DNA of 64,000 nucleotides from Labedella gwakjiensis (lineage in GTDB: Bacteria > Actinomycetota > Actinomycetes > Actinomycetales > Microbacteriaceae). The position numbers and the translations under genes are program-made. The first letter of the stretch is position 1, and every line of letters begins with the position of its first letter. The notes beneath the pieces were generated by a model that was given only the letters and a program-made list of their open reading frames with translations, was not told the origin of the DNA and made no database searches. The DNA lies in NCBI RefSeq assembly GCF_003014675.1, contig NZ_PYAU01000001.1, forward strand, positions 806,001 to 870,000, written 5' to 3'. Shown one piece after another: positions 54,389-62,981 of this stretch.

Positions 54389-55430
54389 GGTTCACCACCA
54401 GACCCAGTGCTCCCGTGAACAGCACGGCGATGAGGGTGATCGAGGCGAGGGTGCGCGTCGTGAACGTGGTGCGCATGAGGGCTAGGAGCTTGACGTCGAC
54501 GACCGGCCCGAGCACAAGGAACGCGACGATCGCGCCCGGGAGGAACGTCGAGCCGAAGCTCAGGATGAAGAAGGCGTCGACGTTGGAGCAGATCGAGATG
54601 ACGACGGCGAGCAGCATGAGGGCCGCGACGGAGAGCACGGGGTTCGTGCCGAGCGCGACGAGCGCCGAACGCGGGACGAGCACCTGGACGGCTCCGGCGA
54701 TGGAGCAGCCGATGATGAGCGCGGGCATGACGGCGCGCGCCTCCGTCTGGAACTGTTCGACGCTGCGACCGAGCCGCGTGCCGTGCGTGTGCTCCTCGCG
54801 GCGGCACGCCTCCTCGAACGCCGGCGTGAGAAGGGAGGTGGGCCGGGGGTGGCGGCTGTAGATCCAGCCGATGAGGTTCGCGAGCAGGAATCCGCCGAGG
54901 ATTCGCCACACCAGGATGCCGCTGTCCCACCCGAACGCCGCGTGCGTCGTGACGATGACGATGGGGTTGAGGATCGGGGCCGCGATGAGGAACGTGATCG
55001 ACTCCGGCACCGTGAAGCCGCGCATGATGAGGCCGCGCGCGAGCGGCACGTTGCCGCACTCGCACACCGGGAGGAACATACCGAGCAGGGAGATGCACGC
55101 CCGTCGGAGGAACGGCTGGCTGGGCAGGAAGCGTTCGATCACGCCGGCGGGCAGCCACACCTGCACGAGGATCGAGAGCATCACCCCGAGCACGACGAAG
55201 GGCAGCGACTCGATGAGCACGCTCAGCGTGAGCGTGAAGAAGTCGTTGAACGCCTGCGGGACGTCGAGCTGCTCGGGACTCAGCGCGCGGATCGCCACGA
55301 GGACGACGAGCACGATGCCGGCCCCGATCGCGGGGGTACGCCAGGACCCCGACGGGTTGCGGATCGTCGTTCGAGCGGCATCCGACGGCGGCACCGCTGT
55401 CGTGGTCGTTCTCGAGGGATCGGCTGGCAC
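54378..55430 (-). CDS. UPF0718 (DUF318) family permease, YcgR-like
   Basis: 350 residues, about eight helices. Cys-containing FLPVCECGNVPLARGLIMRG, IGCSIAGAVQVLVP and VVISICSNVDAFFILSFGST are family hallmarks and possible metal contacts. GTG 55430 is chosen; upstream codons would extend into the probable promoter. Comparative work has linked this family with DUF1980 partners to metal regulons; here a Zur-like box sits 20 bp before the start. Predicted inner-membrane metal or metal-complex permease. Confidence 0.85.
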   Translation of the reverse strand: MPADPSRTTTTAVPPSDAARTTIRNPSGSWRTPAIGAGIVLVVLVAIRALSPEQLDVPQAFNDFFTLTLSVLIESLPFVVLGVMLSILVQVWLPAGVIERFLPSQPFLRRACISLLGMFLPVCECGNVPLARGLIMRGFTVPESITFLIAAPILNPIVIVTTHAAFGWDSGILVWRILGGFLLANLIGWIYSRHPRPTSLLTPAFEEACRREEHTHGTRLGRSVEQFQTEARAVMPALIIGCSIAGAVQVLVPRSALVALGTNPVLSVAALMLLAVVISICSNVDAFFILSFGSTFLPGAIVAFLVLGPVVDVKLLALMRTTFTTRTLASITLIAVLFTGALGLVVNLVG

Positions 55431-55449
55431 CAGTCCAGGGTAGCCGCCG

Positions 55450-55464
55450 TGAAATCGATTCTCA
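55450..55464 (-). promoter_or_regulatory. Zur-like operator upstream of the permease operon
   Basis: Minus-strand TGAGAATCGATTTCA, an imperfect palindrome close to the actinobacterial Zur box TGAAAATGATTTTCA. It lies 20 bp upstream of the permease start in the gap to the divergent gene. A Zur-type repressor is encoded at 62982-63386. Confidence 0.65.
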
Positions 55465-55542
55465 CCGAGAGCGGTGGTCGACGGTGCCAGCTTCCGCTCG
55501 CCGCGCACCTGCGGCCGGTATGCCGTCCGTCAGACTGTCTGC

Positions 55543-56559
55543 ATGGAGTTCTCCGTCACCGATATCGCTCTCCCCGTGAAGGGGACCGCGGCTCACTCCT
55601 ACCCGGGAACGCTCACCGCGGCGGGTGCCGGGCTCGTCATCGCGTCGTGGCTCGAAGGCACGCAGGCGGATCGCTTCGGCGTCCTCGATACCGCGACGGG
55701 AACGTGGCGTCGGGGGATGGGTGTCCGCGGTCTCGTCTCCGATGCACGTGTCATCGAGGAGCGGGACGTGCTCCTCCTGCTCTGCTCGTTCGGGCTCGTC
55801 GAGCTCGACCTGTCGAGCATGCGCCCCGTCCGCACGCTCAGGAAGGGCCTCGGTCCCTACAAGCGTTCGATGGAGACGATCGCTCCCGGAGTCGTGGGCA
55901 TATCGAACCGATATGGCCGCGCCGTCACCCTGGTGTCCACCGAATCCCTAACCATCCTCGGCACTCTGCGGACGGCCGCCCCCAACGTTGTCGTCGACCG
56001 CGGCGGAGACACCCTTCTCCTGAGCTTCGAGTCGGGCACGGCGCGCGCCGTGTCGGACGGCGCGCTCGCGGGAAAGCGCATGACGATCCCCGTCTCGCCC
56101 TCCGCTGTCGTCGTCGGCGGGCGGGTCGCCTACGTTCCGAGTGGTGTCGAGTCGCGTCGGCCGGGAGAGGATCACCTCCAAGCGCCGATCGTTCAGAGGG
56201 CCTCGGGCCCTATCGATCCGTTCGAGTCCCGCTTGTACCCCGAGGGGCGCGTAGCGTGGCTCGACCCGGCATCGCTCCGGGTGCTCAGCGTCGGGCCGGA
56301 TCTGGGCGTCCGTCGAGTGATCACCCGCACGGACGACGGCCTGCTCATCGCGACGACGGATGCCGACTGGACCGCGCCCACGTCCGTGCTGATCTTGGAC
56401 CGCGACGCGGAACGCGTGCTCTACCGGTATCCGCTCTCGCACGGGATAGCGAGCTCGGCGCACGTCGCGGGAACGACGTACCTCGACTCCGGCAATGCGC
56501 GTGACCGGCCATACATCACCGCGCTCACGGGGAATGCGCCGACTCCGACGCCCCACTGA
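55543..56559 (+). CDS. Hypothetical protein, beta-propeller-like
   Basis: 338 residues without signal peptide or membrane helix. Repeating short beta segments ending in aromatic or Leu residues (FGVLDTATGTWRRGMGVRGL, VAWLDPASLRVLSVGPDLGV, TSVLILDRDAERVLYRYPLS) suggest a six- or seven-bladed propeller. ATG 55543 has no clear ribosome site and may be leaderless; an earlier GTG at 55474 is possible. Divergent from the permease operon; no functional tie evident. Confidence 0.6.
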   Translation: MEFSVTDIALPVKGTAAHSYPGTLTAAGAGLVIASWLEGTQADRFGVLDTATGTWRRGMGVRGLVSDARVIEERDVLLLLCSFGLVELDLSSMRPVRTLRKGLGPYKRSMETIAPGVVGISNRYGRAVTLVSTESLTILGTLRTAAPNVVVDRGGDTLLLSFESGTARAVSDGALAGKRMTIPVSPSAVVVGGRVAYVPSGVESRRPGEDHLQAPIVQRASGPIDPFESRLYPEGRVAWLDPASLRVLSVGPDLGVRRVITRTDDGLLIATTDADWTAPTSVLILDRDAERVLYRYPLSHGIASSAHVAGTTYLDSGNARDRPYITALTGNAPTPTPH

Positions 56560-56560
56560 C

Positions 56561-56622
56561 TGACAATTTGTCACTCCCACTGCACCTCGACTCGACAAAT
56601 CGACATTGTCAGGACAAATCGA
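56561..56622 (+). promoter_or_regulatory. Repeated GACAAAT motif in the mmsA promoter
   Basis: Perfect palindrome TGACAATTTGTCA at 56561-56573, then GACAAATCGA twice, at 56594-56603 and 56613-56622 (19 bp apart), with ATTGTC between them. The same core occurs as an inverted repeat before pucR (59835-59866), so this is probably the PucR-type regulator's binding array. Confidence 0.7.
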
Positions 56623-56681
56623 TCTCGTTAGCGTTGTCCCTGACGCGATCAGCGCCCGACGCCTCCCACGCGAGAGAGATC

Positions 56682-58193
56682 ATGACGACCGACACCCCCA
56701 CAGACCTCCCCGTCGTCCCCCACTGGATCGACGGAACGGAATCCCCCTCGACGAGCGGGCGCACCGCTCCCGTCTACGACCCGGCGCTCGGCGTCGCGAC
56801 GAAGCACGTCGCCCTCGCCGACCAGTCGGAGATCGAGAAGGCCATCGCGTCGGCGCACGCCGCGTTCCCCGCGTGGCGTGACATGTCGCTCGCGAAGCGG
56901 CAGAGCATCCTCTTCTCGTTCCGCGAGCTCCTCAACGAGCGCAAGGGCGAACTCGCCGAGATCATCACGAGCGAGCACGGCAAGGTCGTCTCCGACGCCC
57001 TCGGCGAGATCGCCCGCGGACAGGAGGTCGTGGAGTTCGCGACCGGCCTCGCCCACCACCTCAAGGGCGAGTACTCCGAGCAGGTCTCCACGGGCATCGA
57101 CGTCTACTCGACGAAGCAGCCCCTCGGCGTCGTCGGCATCATCAGCCCCTTCAACTTCCCCGCCATGGTGCCGGCGTGGTTCTTCCCCATCGCGATCGCG
57201 GCCGGCAACACCGTGGTGCTGAAGCCGAGCGAGAAGGACCCGTCCGCCGCCATCTGGATCGCGAAGCTCTGGAAGGAGGCCGGCCTCCCCGACGGCGTCT
57301 TCACGGTGCTCAACGGCGACAAGGAGGCCGTCGACGGTCTCCTCACCCACCCCGACGTGCGCGCGATCTCTTTCGTCGGCTCAACGCCCATCGCGAAGTA
57401 CGTCTACGAGACGGGCACGGCGCACGGCAAGCGCGTCCAGGCCCTCGGAGGCGCGAAGAACCACATGCTCGTCCTCCCGGACGCCGACCTCGACCTGGTG
57501 GCCGACAGCGCCATCAACGCGGGCTTCGGCTCCGCCGGCGAGCGCTGCATGGCGATCTCCGTCGTCGTGGCGGTCGAGCCCGTCGCCGACGACCTCATCG
57601 CGAAGATCAGCGAGAAGATGTCGACCCTCACGGTCGGCGACGGCCGCCGCTCGTGCGACATGGGCCCGCTCGTCACCGAGGTGCACCGCGACAAGGTGGC
57701 GTCCTACATCGGGATCGCGGAGGAGGACGGCGCGAGCGTCGTCGTCGACGGCCGCGGCATCGAGGTGGACGGCGACCCGAACGGCTTCTGGCTCGGACCG
57801 ACGCTGCTCGACAACGTCCCCACGACGTCACGCGCCTACACGGAGGAGATCTTCGGACCGGTGCTCTCGGTCGTGCGCGTGCAGTCGTACGAGGAGGGCG
57901 TCGCGCTCATCAACGGCGGCGCGTTCGGCAACGGCACCGCGATCTTCACGAACGACGGCGGCGCGGCCCGTCGCTTCCAGAACGAGGTGCAGGTGGGCAT
58001 GATCGGCATCAACGTGCCGATCCCCGTCCCCGTCGCCACGTTCTCGTTCGGCGGCTGGAAGGACTCGCTCTTCGGCGACACGAAGGCCCACGGCGCCGAG
58101 GGTGTGAAGTTCTTCACGCAGCAGAAGGCGATCACCTCTCGCTGGCTCGACCCGTCCCACGGCGGCATCAACCTGGGCTTCCCCCAGAACTGA
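56682..58193 (+). CDS. mmsA: CoA-acylating methylmalonate-semialdehyde dehydrogenase
   Basis: 503 residues of the aldehyde dehydrogenase superfamily, MmsA/IolA branch. Key features are PFNFPAMVPAWFFPIAIAAG, FVGSTPIAKYVYETG, the catalytic Cys289 in GSAGERCMAISVVVAV, and INVPIPVPVATFSFGGWKDS. It oxidises malonate or methylmalonate semialdehyde with CoA to acetyl- or propionyl-CoA plus CO2. With the aminotransferase at 59943 it would complete beta-alanine or 3-aminoisobutyrate breakdown. Upstream GACAAAT repeats suggest PucR control. ATG 56682 follows GAGAGAG. Confidence 0.95.
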   Translation: MTTDTPTDLPVVPHWIDGTESPSTSGRTAPVYDPALGVATKHVALADQSEIEKAIASAHAAFPAWRDMSLAKRQSILFSFRELLNERKGELAEIITSEHGKVVSDALGEIARGQEVVEFATGLAHHLKGEYSEQVSTGIDVYSTKQPLGVVGIISPFNFPAMVPAWFFPIAIAAGNTVVLKPSEKDPSAAIWIAKLWKEAGLPDGVFTVLNGDKEAVDGLLTHPDVRAISFVGSTPIAKYVYETGTAHGKRVQALGGAKNHMLVLPDADLDLVADSAINAGFGSAGERCMAISVVVAVEPVADDLIAKISEKMSTLTVGDGRRSCDMGPLVTEVHRDKVASYIGIAEEDGASVVVDGRGIEVDGDPNGFWLGPTLLDNVPTTSRAYTEEIFGPVLSVVRVQSYEEGVALINGGAFGNGTAIFTNDGGAARRFQNEVQVGMIGINVPIPVPVATFSFGGWKDSLFGDTKAHGAEGVKFFTQQKAITSRWLDPSHGGINLGFPQN

Positions 58194-58218
58194 CCCCCTC
58201 CGGAAGCCCCTCCCCTCA

Positions 58219-58276
58219 CCCCAAAAAGATCGCGATACACCACGGAACCCCATGGTGTATCGCGATCTTTATGGGG
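58219..58276. terminator. Bidirectional terminator between mmsA and pucR
   Basis: A near-perfect 24-bp inverted repeat (CCCCAAAAAGATCGCGATAC … and its complement) around a 10-base loop, with one mismatch. The minus-strand transcript ends in a U-run; the right arm overlaps the pucR stop codon. It is among the strongest hairpins in the window. Confidence 0.88.
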
Positions 58277-59798
58277 TGGGGAAGAGGAGGTGGAGGGCGG
58301 ACCAGAGCTCGGTGCGGGCGGGGAACGTCCCGAGGTCGAGGTCGAGCAGGGCCTCGAGCGCGGTGATGCGGTTGCGGAGCGTCTGCCGGTGCACCCCGAG
58401 CTCCTTCGACGGCGGATCCCACGACCCGTTGTGGGCGAGCCACACGGTCGCGGTCCGGACGTACATCTCGCGCTCCGCCGCGGGCAGCGCGAGGAGCGGG
58501 GCGAGGAGCCGACGCGCGATCGTCTCCGCTCCGCTCGCCCGCAGCAGACCGAACATGCCCTCGTCGGCCAGGCGCTCGAAGCGCACCACCGGCTGATCCG
58601 ACCGCGTCCGTGCCGCGGCCTGCCGGGCCTCCGTGAGGCCGCGCGGCAACTCGTCCCAGTCGATCGGAGCGGAGAACCCCACCGGCATCCCGTGCCGGGC
58701 GAGCACGCGCTCGAGCACTCCGCCGTCGTCCGCACCCACCACCGCGACGACCTCCACGTCGCGCTCCGCGACGAACACCCGACCGGCGTCCTCGCCCGCG
58801 AGGAGGTCGAGTTCGTCGAGGAGCGATTGCCCTTCGACGGCGGCCCCGAGCACGGCCACACGCACCGGTGCCTCGGGCAGCCGACCGCCGAGTCGCTGCG
58901 CCGTTCGCCCCGCCACGTCGATGACGCCCGCGAGCAGCAGTTCGAGGAGGCCCGACCGCAGCTGCCTCCTCGCGGTCTCCACCGTGCGGCTCTGCTCGAG
59001 GGCGATGCTCGCGAGCGCGATGACACTCGCGACGAGGTCGCTCCCCGCCGCGTCGAGGGGTGCGGCCGTGCCCACCGCGAGGGCACCACGGATCCGCCCG
59101 CGCTGGCCCACGGTCTGCACCGTGACGGCCTCCGTTCCCACGATCACCCGCGCGCTCGACCGATTGCCGCGCGCGAGGGCCGCGCGCACAGCGTCGTCGA
59201 CGATCGCCTCAGCCTCCGTCGGCATCGCGATCCGCGTGCGCACGTCGATGCGGTTGCCGATCGAGTCGAAGAGGGCCACCCAGCAGTCGAGCCGCTGCTC
59301 GAGCTCGGTGAGGATCGCGCCGAGGCCGTCGGGGCGCAGCGCGGCCCGCGCGATCGCGCGTTGCGCGTCGAGCGACCACTCGAGCCGCTCGCGCTGCTCC
59401 GCGGCGAGCACGTCGGACACGTGGCGGATGATGCTCATGAACGGGGTGCGGTCGGCGACCTCGAGCAGCGGCATCCCCAGCCCACCGCACGCGGCTCGAA
59501 GTACCTCCGGAACCTCGTCGTGGATGATCCCCGTCGCGAAACCGAGCGCCCGGGTGCCGCTCTCGACGAGTCGGGCGACGTACGCATCGACCTCCGACGG
59601 GTCGGAGTCCGCGGAGAGATGCATACCGTCGGTGAGGAGCAGTCCCCCGGGCTGCAGCCATGGCGTCGGGTCCAGCAGATCGGAGTTGTGCGCCCAGAGC
59701 AACGGCTCGTCGAGCACGGCCGAGGAGTCGTCAGCGCCCGCGAGGAGCCTCAGGTGGAACGACGGTGCGGCGAGGAGTGCACGGAGCGTCGTGGGCAC
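58269..59798 (-). CDS. PucR-family transcriptional regulator
   Basis: 509 residues. N-terminal PucR sensor domain (RALLAAPSFHLRLLAGADDS, ARLVESGTRALGFATGIIHD), a central GAF/GGDEF-like part, and a C-terminal HTH_30 (SWDPPSKELGVHRQTLRNRI). GTG 59798 is selected because GGAGG lies eight bases upstream; GTG 59804 is an alternative. It reads toward mmsA and away from the aminotransferase, with shared operator-like repeats before both. Probable activator of this catabolic module in response to its amino substrate. Confidence 0.9.
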   Translation of the reverse strand: MPTTLRALLAAPSFHLRLLAGADDSSAVLDEPLLWAHNSDLLDPTPWLQPGGLLLTDGMHLSADSDPSEVDAYVARLVESGTRALGFATGIIHDEVPEVLRAACGGLGMPLLEVADRTPFMSIIRHVSDVLAAEQRERLEWSLDAQRAIARAALRPDGLGAILTELEQRLDCWVALFDSIGNRIDVRTRIAMPTEAEAIVDDAVRAALARGNRSSARVIVGTEAVTVQTVGQRGRIRGALAVGTAAPLDAAGSDLVASVIALASIALEQSRTVETARRQLRSGLLELLLAGVIDVAGRTAQRLGGRLPEAPVRVAVLGAAVEGQSLLDELDLLAGEDAGRVFVAERDVEVVAVVGADDGGVLERVLARHGMPVGFSAPIDWDELPRGLTEARQAAARTRSDQPVVRFERLADEGMFGLLRASGAETIARRLLAPLLALPAAEREMYVRTATVWLAHNGSWDPPSKELGVHRQTLRNRITALEALLDLDLGTFPARTELWSALHLLFPTP

Positions 59799-59834
59799 AT
59801 CCACCTCCGCGTCGGTCCGGGCGATCGCGCACAG

Positions 59835-59866
59835 TTTGTCGATCCGCTTCCGATCGTATCGACAAA
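59835..59866. promoter_or_regulatory. Inverted repeat operator between pucR and aminotransferase
   Basis: TTTGTCGAT at 59835-59843 and the exact complement ATCGACAAA at 59858-59866, 14-bp spacer. It shares the GACAAA core with the mmsA promoter, and lies 37 bp upstream of pucR and 76 bp upstream of the aminotransferase ATG. Confidence 0.7.
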
Positions 59867-59942
59867 TCCGCCACCGCCGAGAGGGAAGAACACGGTTGGA
59901 TGGAGACATCCCCCGCCCGCCGCTCGCAAGGACCGGATCGCC

Positions 59943-61274
59943 ATGACCACGACCTCTTCTACGACCGCCCCCACCGAGGCGGCAGCCACCAACGCCTCCG
60001 TGTCCGAGAGCGACCGCAGCTCGGTCTTCCACTCCTGGTCGGCGCAGGGGTCGCTCGCCCCGCTCCCGCTCGCCGGCGGCCTCGGCTCGACGGTGTGGGA
60101 CGTCGACGGCCGCGAGTACCTCGACTTCTCGAGCCAGCTCGTCAACGTCAACATCGGCCACCAGCACCCGAAGGTAGTGGCCGCGATCCAGGAGCAGGCA
60201 GCCCGGCTCACCACGGTCGCCCCCGCGCACGCCAACGAGACCCGCGCCGAGGCGGCCCATCTCATCCTCGAGCGCGCGCCCGAGGGCTTCTCGAAGGTCT
60301 TCTTCACGAACGGCGGAGCCGACGCGAACGAGAACGCCATCCGGATGGCGCGCCTCTTCACCGGGCGCGACAAGGTGATCTCGCACTACCGCTCGTACCA
60401 CGGCAACACGGGAGGGGCCATCGTGGCCACGGGCGACTGGCGCCGCATGCCCAACGAGTACGCCACGGGACACGTGCACGCCTTCGGTCCGTACCTGTAC
60501 CGCAGCGAGTTCTGGGCGGAGTCGCCGGAGCAGGAGGCCGAGCGCGCATTGCACCACCTCGAGCGCGTCGTGCAGGCGGAGGGTGCACAGACGATCGCCG
60601 CGATCCTGCTCGAGACGATCCCCGGCACCGCCGGCATCCTCGTGCCGCCGCCCGGGTACCTCGCCGGTGTCCGCGAGATCGCGGACCGCTACGGCATCCT
60701 CCTCATCCTCGACGAGGTCATGGCCGGCTTCGCCCGCACGGGCGAGTGGTTCGCCTTCGACGCGTTCGGCGTGCGGCCCGACCTCATCACCTTCGCGAAG
60801 GGCGTCAACTCCGGCTACGTCCCCGTGGGCGGCGTCGTGATCTCCGACCCGGTCTCGCACCACTTCGACGAGCGGGTCTTCCCCGGCGGCCTCACCTACT
60901 CGGGCCACCCCCTCGCCGCCGCGAGCATCGTCGCCGCCCTCACCGCGATGGAGGAGGAGGGCGTCGTCTCGAACGCGAAGCGCATCGGCTCCGAGGTGCT
61001 CGCTCCGGCGCTGGCCGCACTGAGCCGCCACGACATCGTGGGCGAGGTGCGCGGAACAGGTGTGTTCTGGGCCGTCGAGCTCGTCTCCGACCGCGAGGCG
61101 CGCACCCCGCTCGACGCCGCCACGATGGGTCGCTTCAAGACGGACCTCCTGTCGCGCGGGCTCCTGCCGTTCATCTCGGAGAACCGTATCCACGTGGTGC
61201 CGCCCGCCGTCGTGACCGACGAAGAGGCGCGTCGCGGCGTCGCGATCATCGACGAGGCGCTCGCCGCCCTGTAG
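59943..61274 (+). CDS. Class III aminotransferase (omega-amino acid:pyruvate type)
   Basis: 443 residues, PLP-dependent. FFTNGGADANENAIRMAR, SYHGNTGGA, LLILDEVMAGFARTGEW and the Schiff-base Lys286 in DLITFAKGVNSGYVPVG define fold type I class III. With MmsA and PucR next to it, the likely substrates are beta-alanine or 3-aminoisobutyrate, giving malonate semialdehydes; gamma-aminobutyrate or a polyamine cannot be excluded. First 30 residues are Thr/Ala/Ser-rich and non-conserved. Confidence 0.88.
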   Translation: MTTTSSTTAPTEAAATNASVSESDRSSVFHSWSAQGSLAPLPLAGGLGSTVWDVDGREYLDFSSQLVNVNIGHQHPKVVAAIQEQAARLTTVAPAHANETRAEAAHLILERAPEGFSKVFFTNGGADANENAIRMARLFTGRDKVISHYRSYHGNTGGAIVATGDWRRMPNEYATGHVHAFGPYLYRSEFWAESPEQEAERALHHLERVVQAEGAQTIAAILLETIPGTAGILVPPPGYLAGVREIADRYGILLILDEVMAGFARTGEWFAFDAFGVRPDLITFAKGVNSGYVPVGGVVISDPVSHHFDERVFPGGLTYSGHPLAAASIVAALTAMEEEGVVSNAKRIGSEVLAPALAALSRHDIVGEVRGTGVFWAVELVSDREARTPLDAATMGRFKTDLLSRGLLPFISENRIHVVPPAVVTDEEARRGVAIIDEALAAL

Positions 61275-61285
61275 GTCCCGGTGTG

Positions 61286-62086
61286 TCAGCCGCCGAGCGG
61301 CTGACACGACGGGCACCACCAGGTGCGGCGTCGCTCCGGGTCGCCCGGCGTCTCGGCGCGAACGCGGATGGTCGTGCCGCAGCGCAGGCACGGCCGGCCG
61401 GCGCGGCCGGACACCCAGTGCCGCTCGCCCCGCCGCGTCGACCCCGTGGTGGTCTGGTACATGTTCGCGACGGTCGCCGACACGGTGAGGGCGCGCGCAC
61501 CGACGGAGAGCAGCGCGGGCACGTCGACGGCGCCGACAGGGGTCAGCGGGTCGATTCCGCGGAGGAAGCACAGTTCGTTCGCCCACAGGTTGCCGAAGCC
61601 GGCGACGTTGCGCTGGTCGAGCAGGGCGGCGGCGATCGGCCGATCGGGCCGCGCCGTGAGACGCCGCTCGGCCTCCGCAGCATCCCAGTCGGCGCGCAGC
61701 GGATCCGGCCCGAGGTGACCGATGGCGAGGTGCTCGTCGCGTGTGGGCAGCAGGTCGACGACGGGGACGTCGACGCCCCACGCCGTGCGCCCCGAGTCCA
61801 TCGACATCCGGACACGCACCTCGGGCTCGACCGCGCGCGGCACCCGCTTGCCGGCCGACGTCACGGACCACGACCCCTGCATCTTCAGGTGAGTGCGTAG
61901 CGTGAATCCGGAGTCGAATCGCGTGAGCAGGTGCTTGCCGTGGGTGTCGTGCGCGAGCACGATCCACCCGTCGAGGCGCGTACCCGCCGCCGCGCCCGAG
62001 CGCAGCTCACCCGACACGATGGCGCGTCCGTCGAGCGGCTCGCGCAGTCGCTTCGCGAGCCGGTAGACGCTGTCCCCTTCCGGCAC
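61286..62086 (-). CDS. nei: Fpg/Nei-family DNA glycosylase (Nei2-like)
   Basis: 266 residues. The mature N-terminus must be Pro-Glu-Gly-Asp (catalytic Pro2/Glu3), which fixes the start at GTG 62086; a GTG two codons earlier would add Val/Ser before the proline and block catalysis. DQRNVAGFGNLWANELCFLR is the helix-two-turn-helix and CLRCGTTIRV … WWCPSCQ the zinc finger. It removes oxidised bases and nicks the strand. Close to actinobacterial Nei2, whose members start with PEGDS. Convergent with the aminotransferase gene. Confidence 0.9.
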   Translation of the reverse strand: MPEGDSVYRLAKRLREPLDGRAIVSGELRSGAAAGTRLDGWIVLAHDTHGKHLLTRFDSGFTLRTHLKMQGSWSVTSAGKRVPRAVEPEVRVRMSMDSGRTAWGVDVPVVDLLPTRDEHLAIGHLGPDPLRADWDAAEAERRLTARPDRPIAAALLDQRNVAGFGNLWANELCFLRGIDPLTPVGAVDVPALLSVGARALTVSATVANMYQTTTGSTRRGERHWVSGRAGRPCLRCGTTIRVRAETPGDPERRRTWWCPSCQPLGG

Positions 62087-62413
62087 GCTCACAGCCTAGG
62101 TCGGACCACCGACACCAGGCCGGGACGGACCCGGGTCGTCGACGACGGTCTCGATCGCATCACGCGGGAGTAGGATCGTCGAGTGAATCCTCTCCTGTCC
62201 TCCTCGATGCCCTCCGGGCGATCGGAGGTCGTCGGCGTCTCGTTCGCCGGCGGCAGGTAACGCTGTCCGAAGTCTCGTGGTCGCGCGCGCTCATCGCCGC
62301 GTCACGGACCACCGAGTCCTGCGCGCCGATCAGCCGCCCCTCACGGTCCGTCCACTCGATTCACCCGTCGCCGCGCTCTGCGCGCGACGCACCCTGACAG
62401 CAAAGGCACACCC
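62087..62413. other. Intergenic region, 327 bp
   Basis: Between nei (leftward) and the FBP-domain gene (rightward). It contains TAGGAT (62171-62176) six bases before GTG 62183, which opens a 25-codon frame. Beyond that, GC-rich sequence with no recognised RNA or operator; several short inverted repeats but nothing conserved that I can name. Confidence 0.5.
62183..62260 (+). CDS. Possible leaderless upstream ORF, 25 codons
   Basis: GTG 62183 lies six bases after the -10-like TAGGAT, the standard actinobacterial leaderless layout; it encodes VNPLLSSSMPSGRSEVVGVS and five more residues. The FBP-domain gene starts 154 bp downstream. It might mark that gene's transcription start and act as a regulatory uORF. 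The peptide itself has no recognisable feature. Confidence 0.3.
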   Translation: MNPLLSSSMPSGRSEVVGVSFAGGR

Positions 62414-62905
62414 ATGCGTCCCCTGACCGAAAAAGACATCACCTCCTCCGTCGTCAACGCCTCGCTGCGCGAACGCAACGCGATCATCCCGCCCAACGAC
62501 CTCGCCGAGATCGACTGGGACAAGAGGGATTACCTGGGCTGGCGCGACGTCAAGACACCGGCCATCGGCTATCTCGTGACCCACATCGACGACGAGCCCG
62601 TCGGCGTCCTCCTCCGTCAGAGCGGCGACAAGCCGGGCGCGCGGGCGCAGTGCTCGTGGTGCGAGGACGTCACGCTCCCGAACGACGTGGTGCTGTTCAG
62701 CGCTCGCCGCTCAGGTAAGGCCGGCCGGAACGGCGACACGATCGCGACCCTCGCGTGCGCGCACTTCGAGTGCTCGCGCAACGTGCGCGTGCTCCCGCCG
62801 TCGGCCTACCTCGGCTTCGACCGCGAGGCCGCCAGGCAGCATCGCATCGAGGTGCTCCGCTCCCGCATCGACTCGTTCGTTCGGGACATCGCCCGCGACG
62901 CCTGA
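62414..62905 (+). CDS. FBP-domain protein (EF-G-binding, FusB-like C-terminal zinc finger)
   Basis: 163 residues: LTEKDITSSVVNASLRERNA at the start, YLGWRDVKTPAIGYLV, then a four-cysteine treble-clef zinc finger (AQCSWCEDV … ACAHFECSRN) and RIEVLRSRIDSFVRDIARDA. This architecture matches actinobacterial FBP-domain proteins related to FusB, which bind elongation factor G and release it from stalled ribosomes. Antibiotic (fusidic acid) tolerance is possible but not established. It has a long leader and is convergent with zur. Confidence 0.82.
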   Translation: MRPLTEKDITSSVVNASLRERNAIIPPNDLAEIDWDKRDYLGWRDVKTPAIGYLVTHIDDEPVGVLLRQSGDKPGARAQCSWCEDVTLPNDVVLFSARRSGKAGRNGDTIATLACAHFECSRNVRVLPPSAYLGFDREAARQHRIEVLRSRIDSFVRDIARDA

Positions 62906-62918
62906 TGGCGTCGTCGAA

Positions 62919-62968
62919 GTGCGGACTCCCGTCCCCCGTGCGCACGGGGCGGCGACGAGAGTCCGCAC
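62919..62968. terminator. Hairpin between FBP-domain gene and zur
   Basis: GTGCGGACTC (62919-62928) and GAGTCCGCAC (62959-62968) form a 10-bp outer stem with a GC-rich inner region, between two converging stops. Confidence 0.6.
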
Positions 62969-62981
62969 CTCGCAGACGTTG

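Noticed and set aside
58290-59940. Long plus-strand extension upstream of the aminotransferase
   Set aside because: Antisense to pucR; the true start at 59943 is set by homology.
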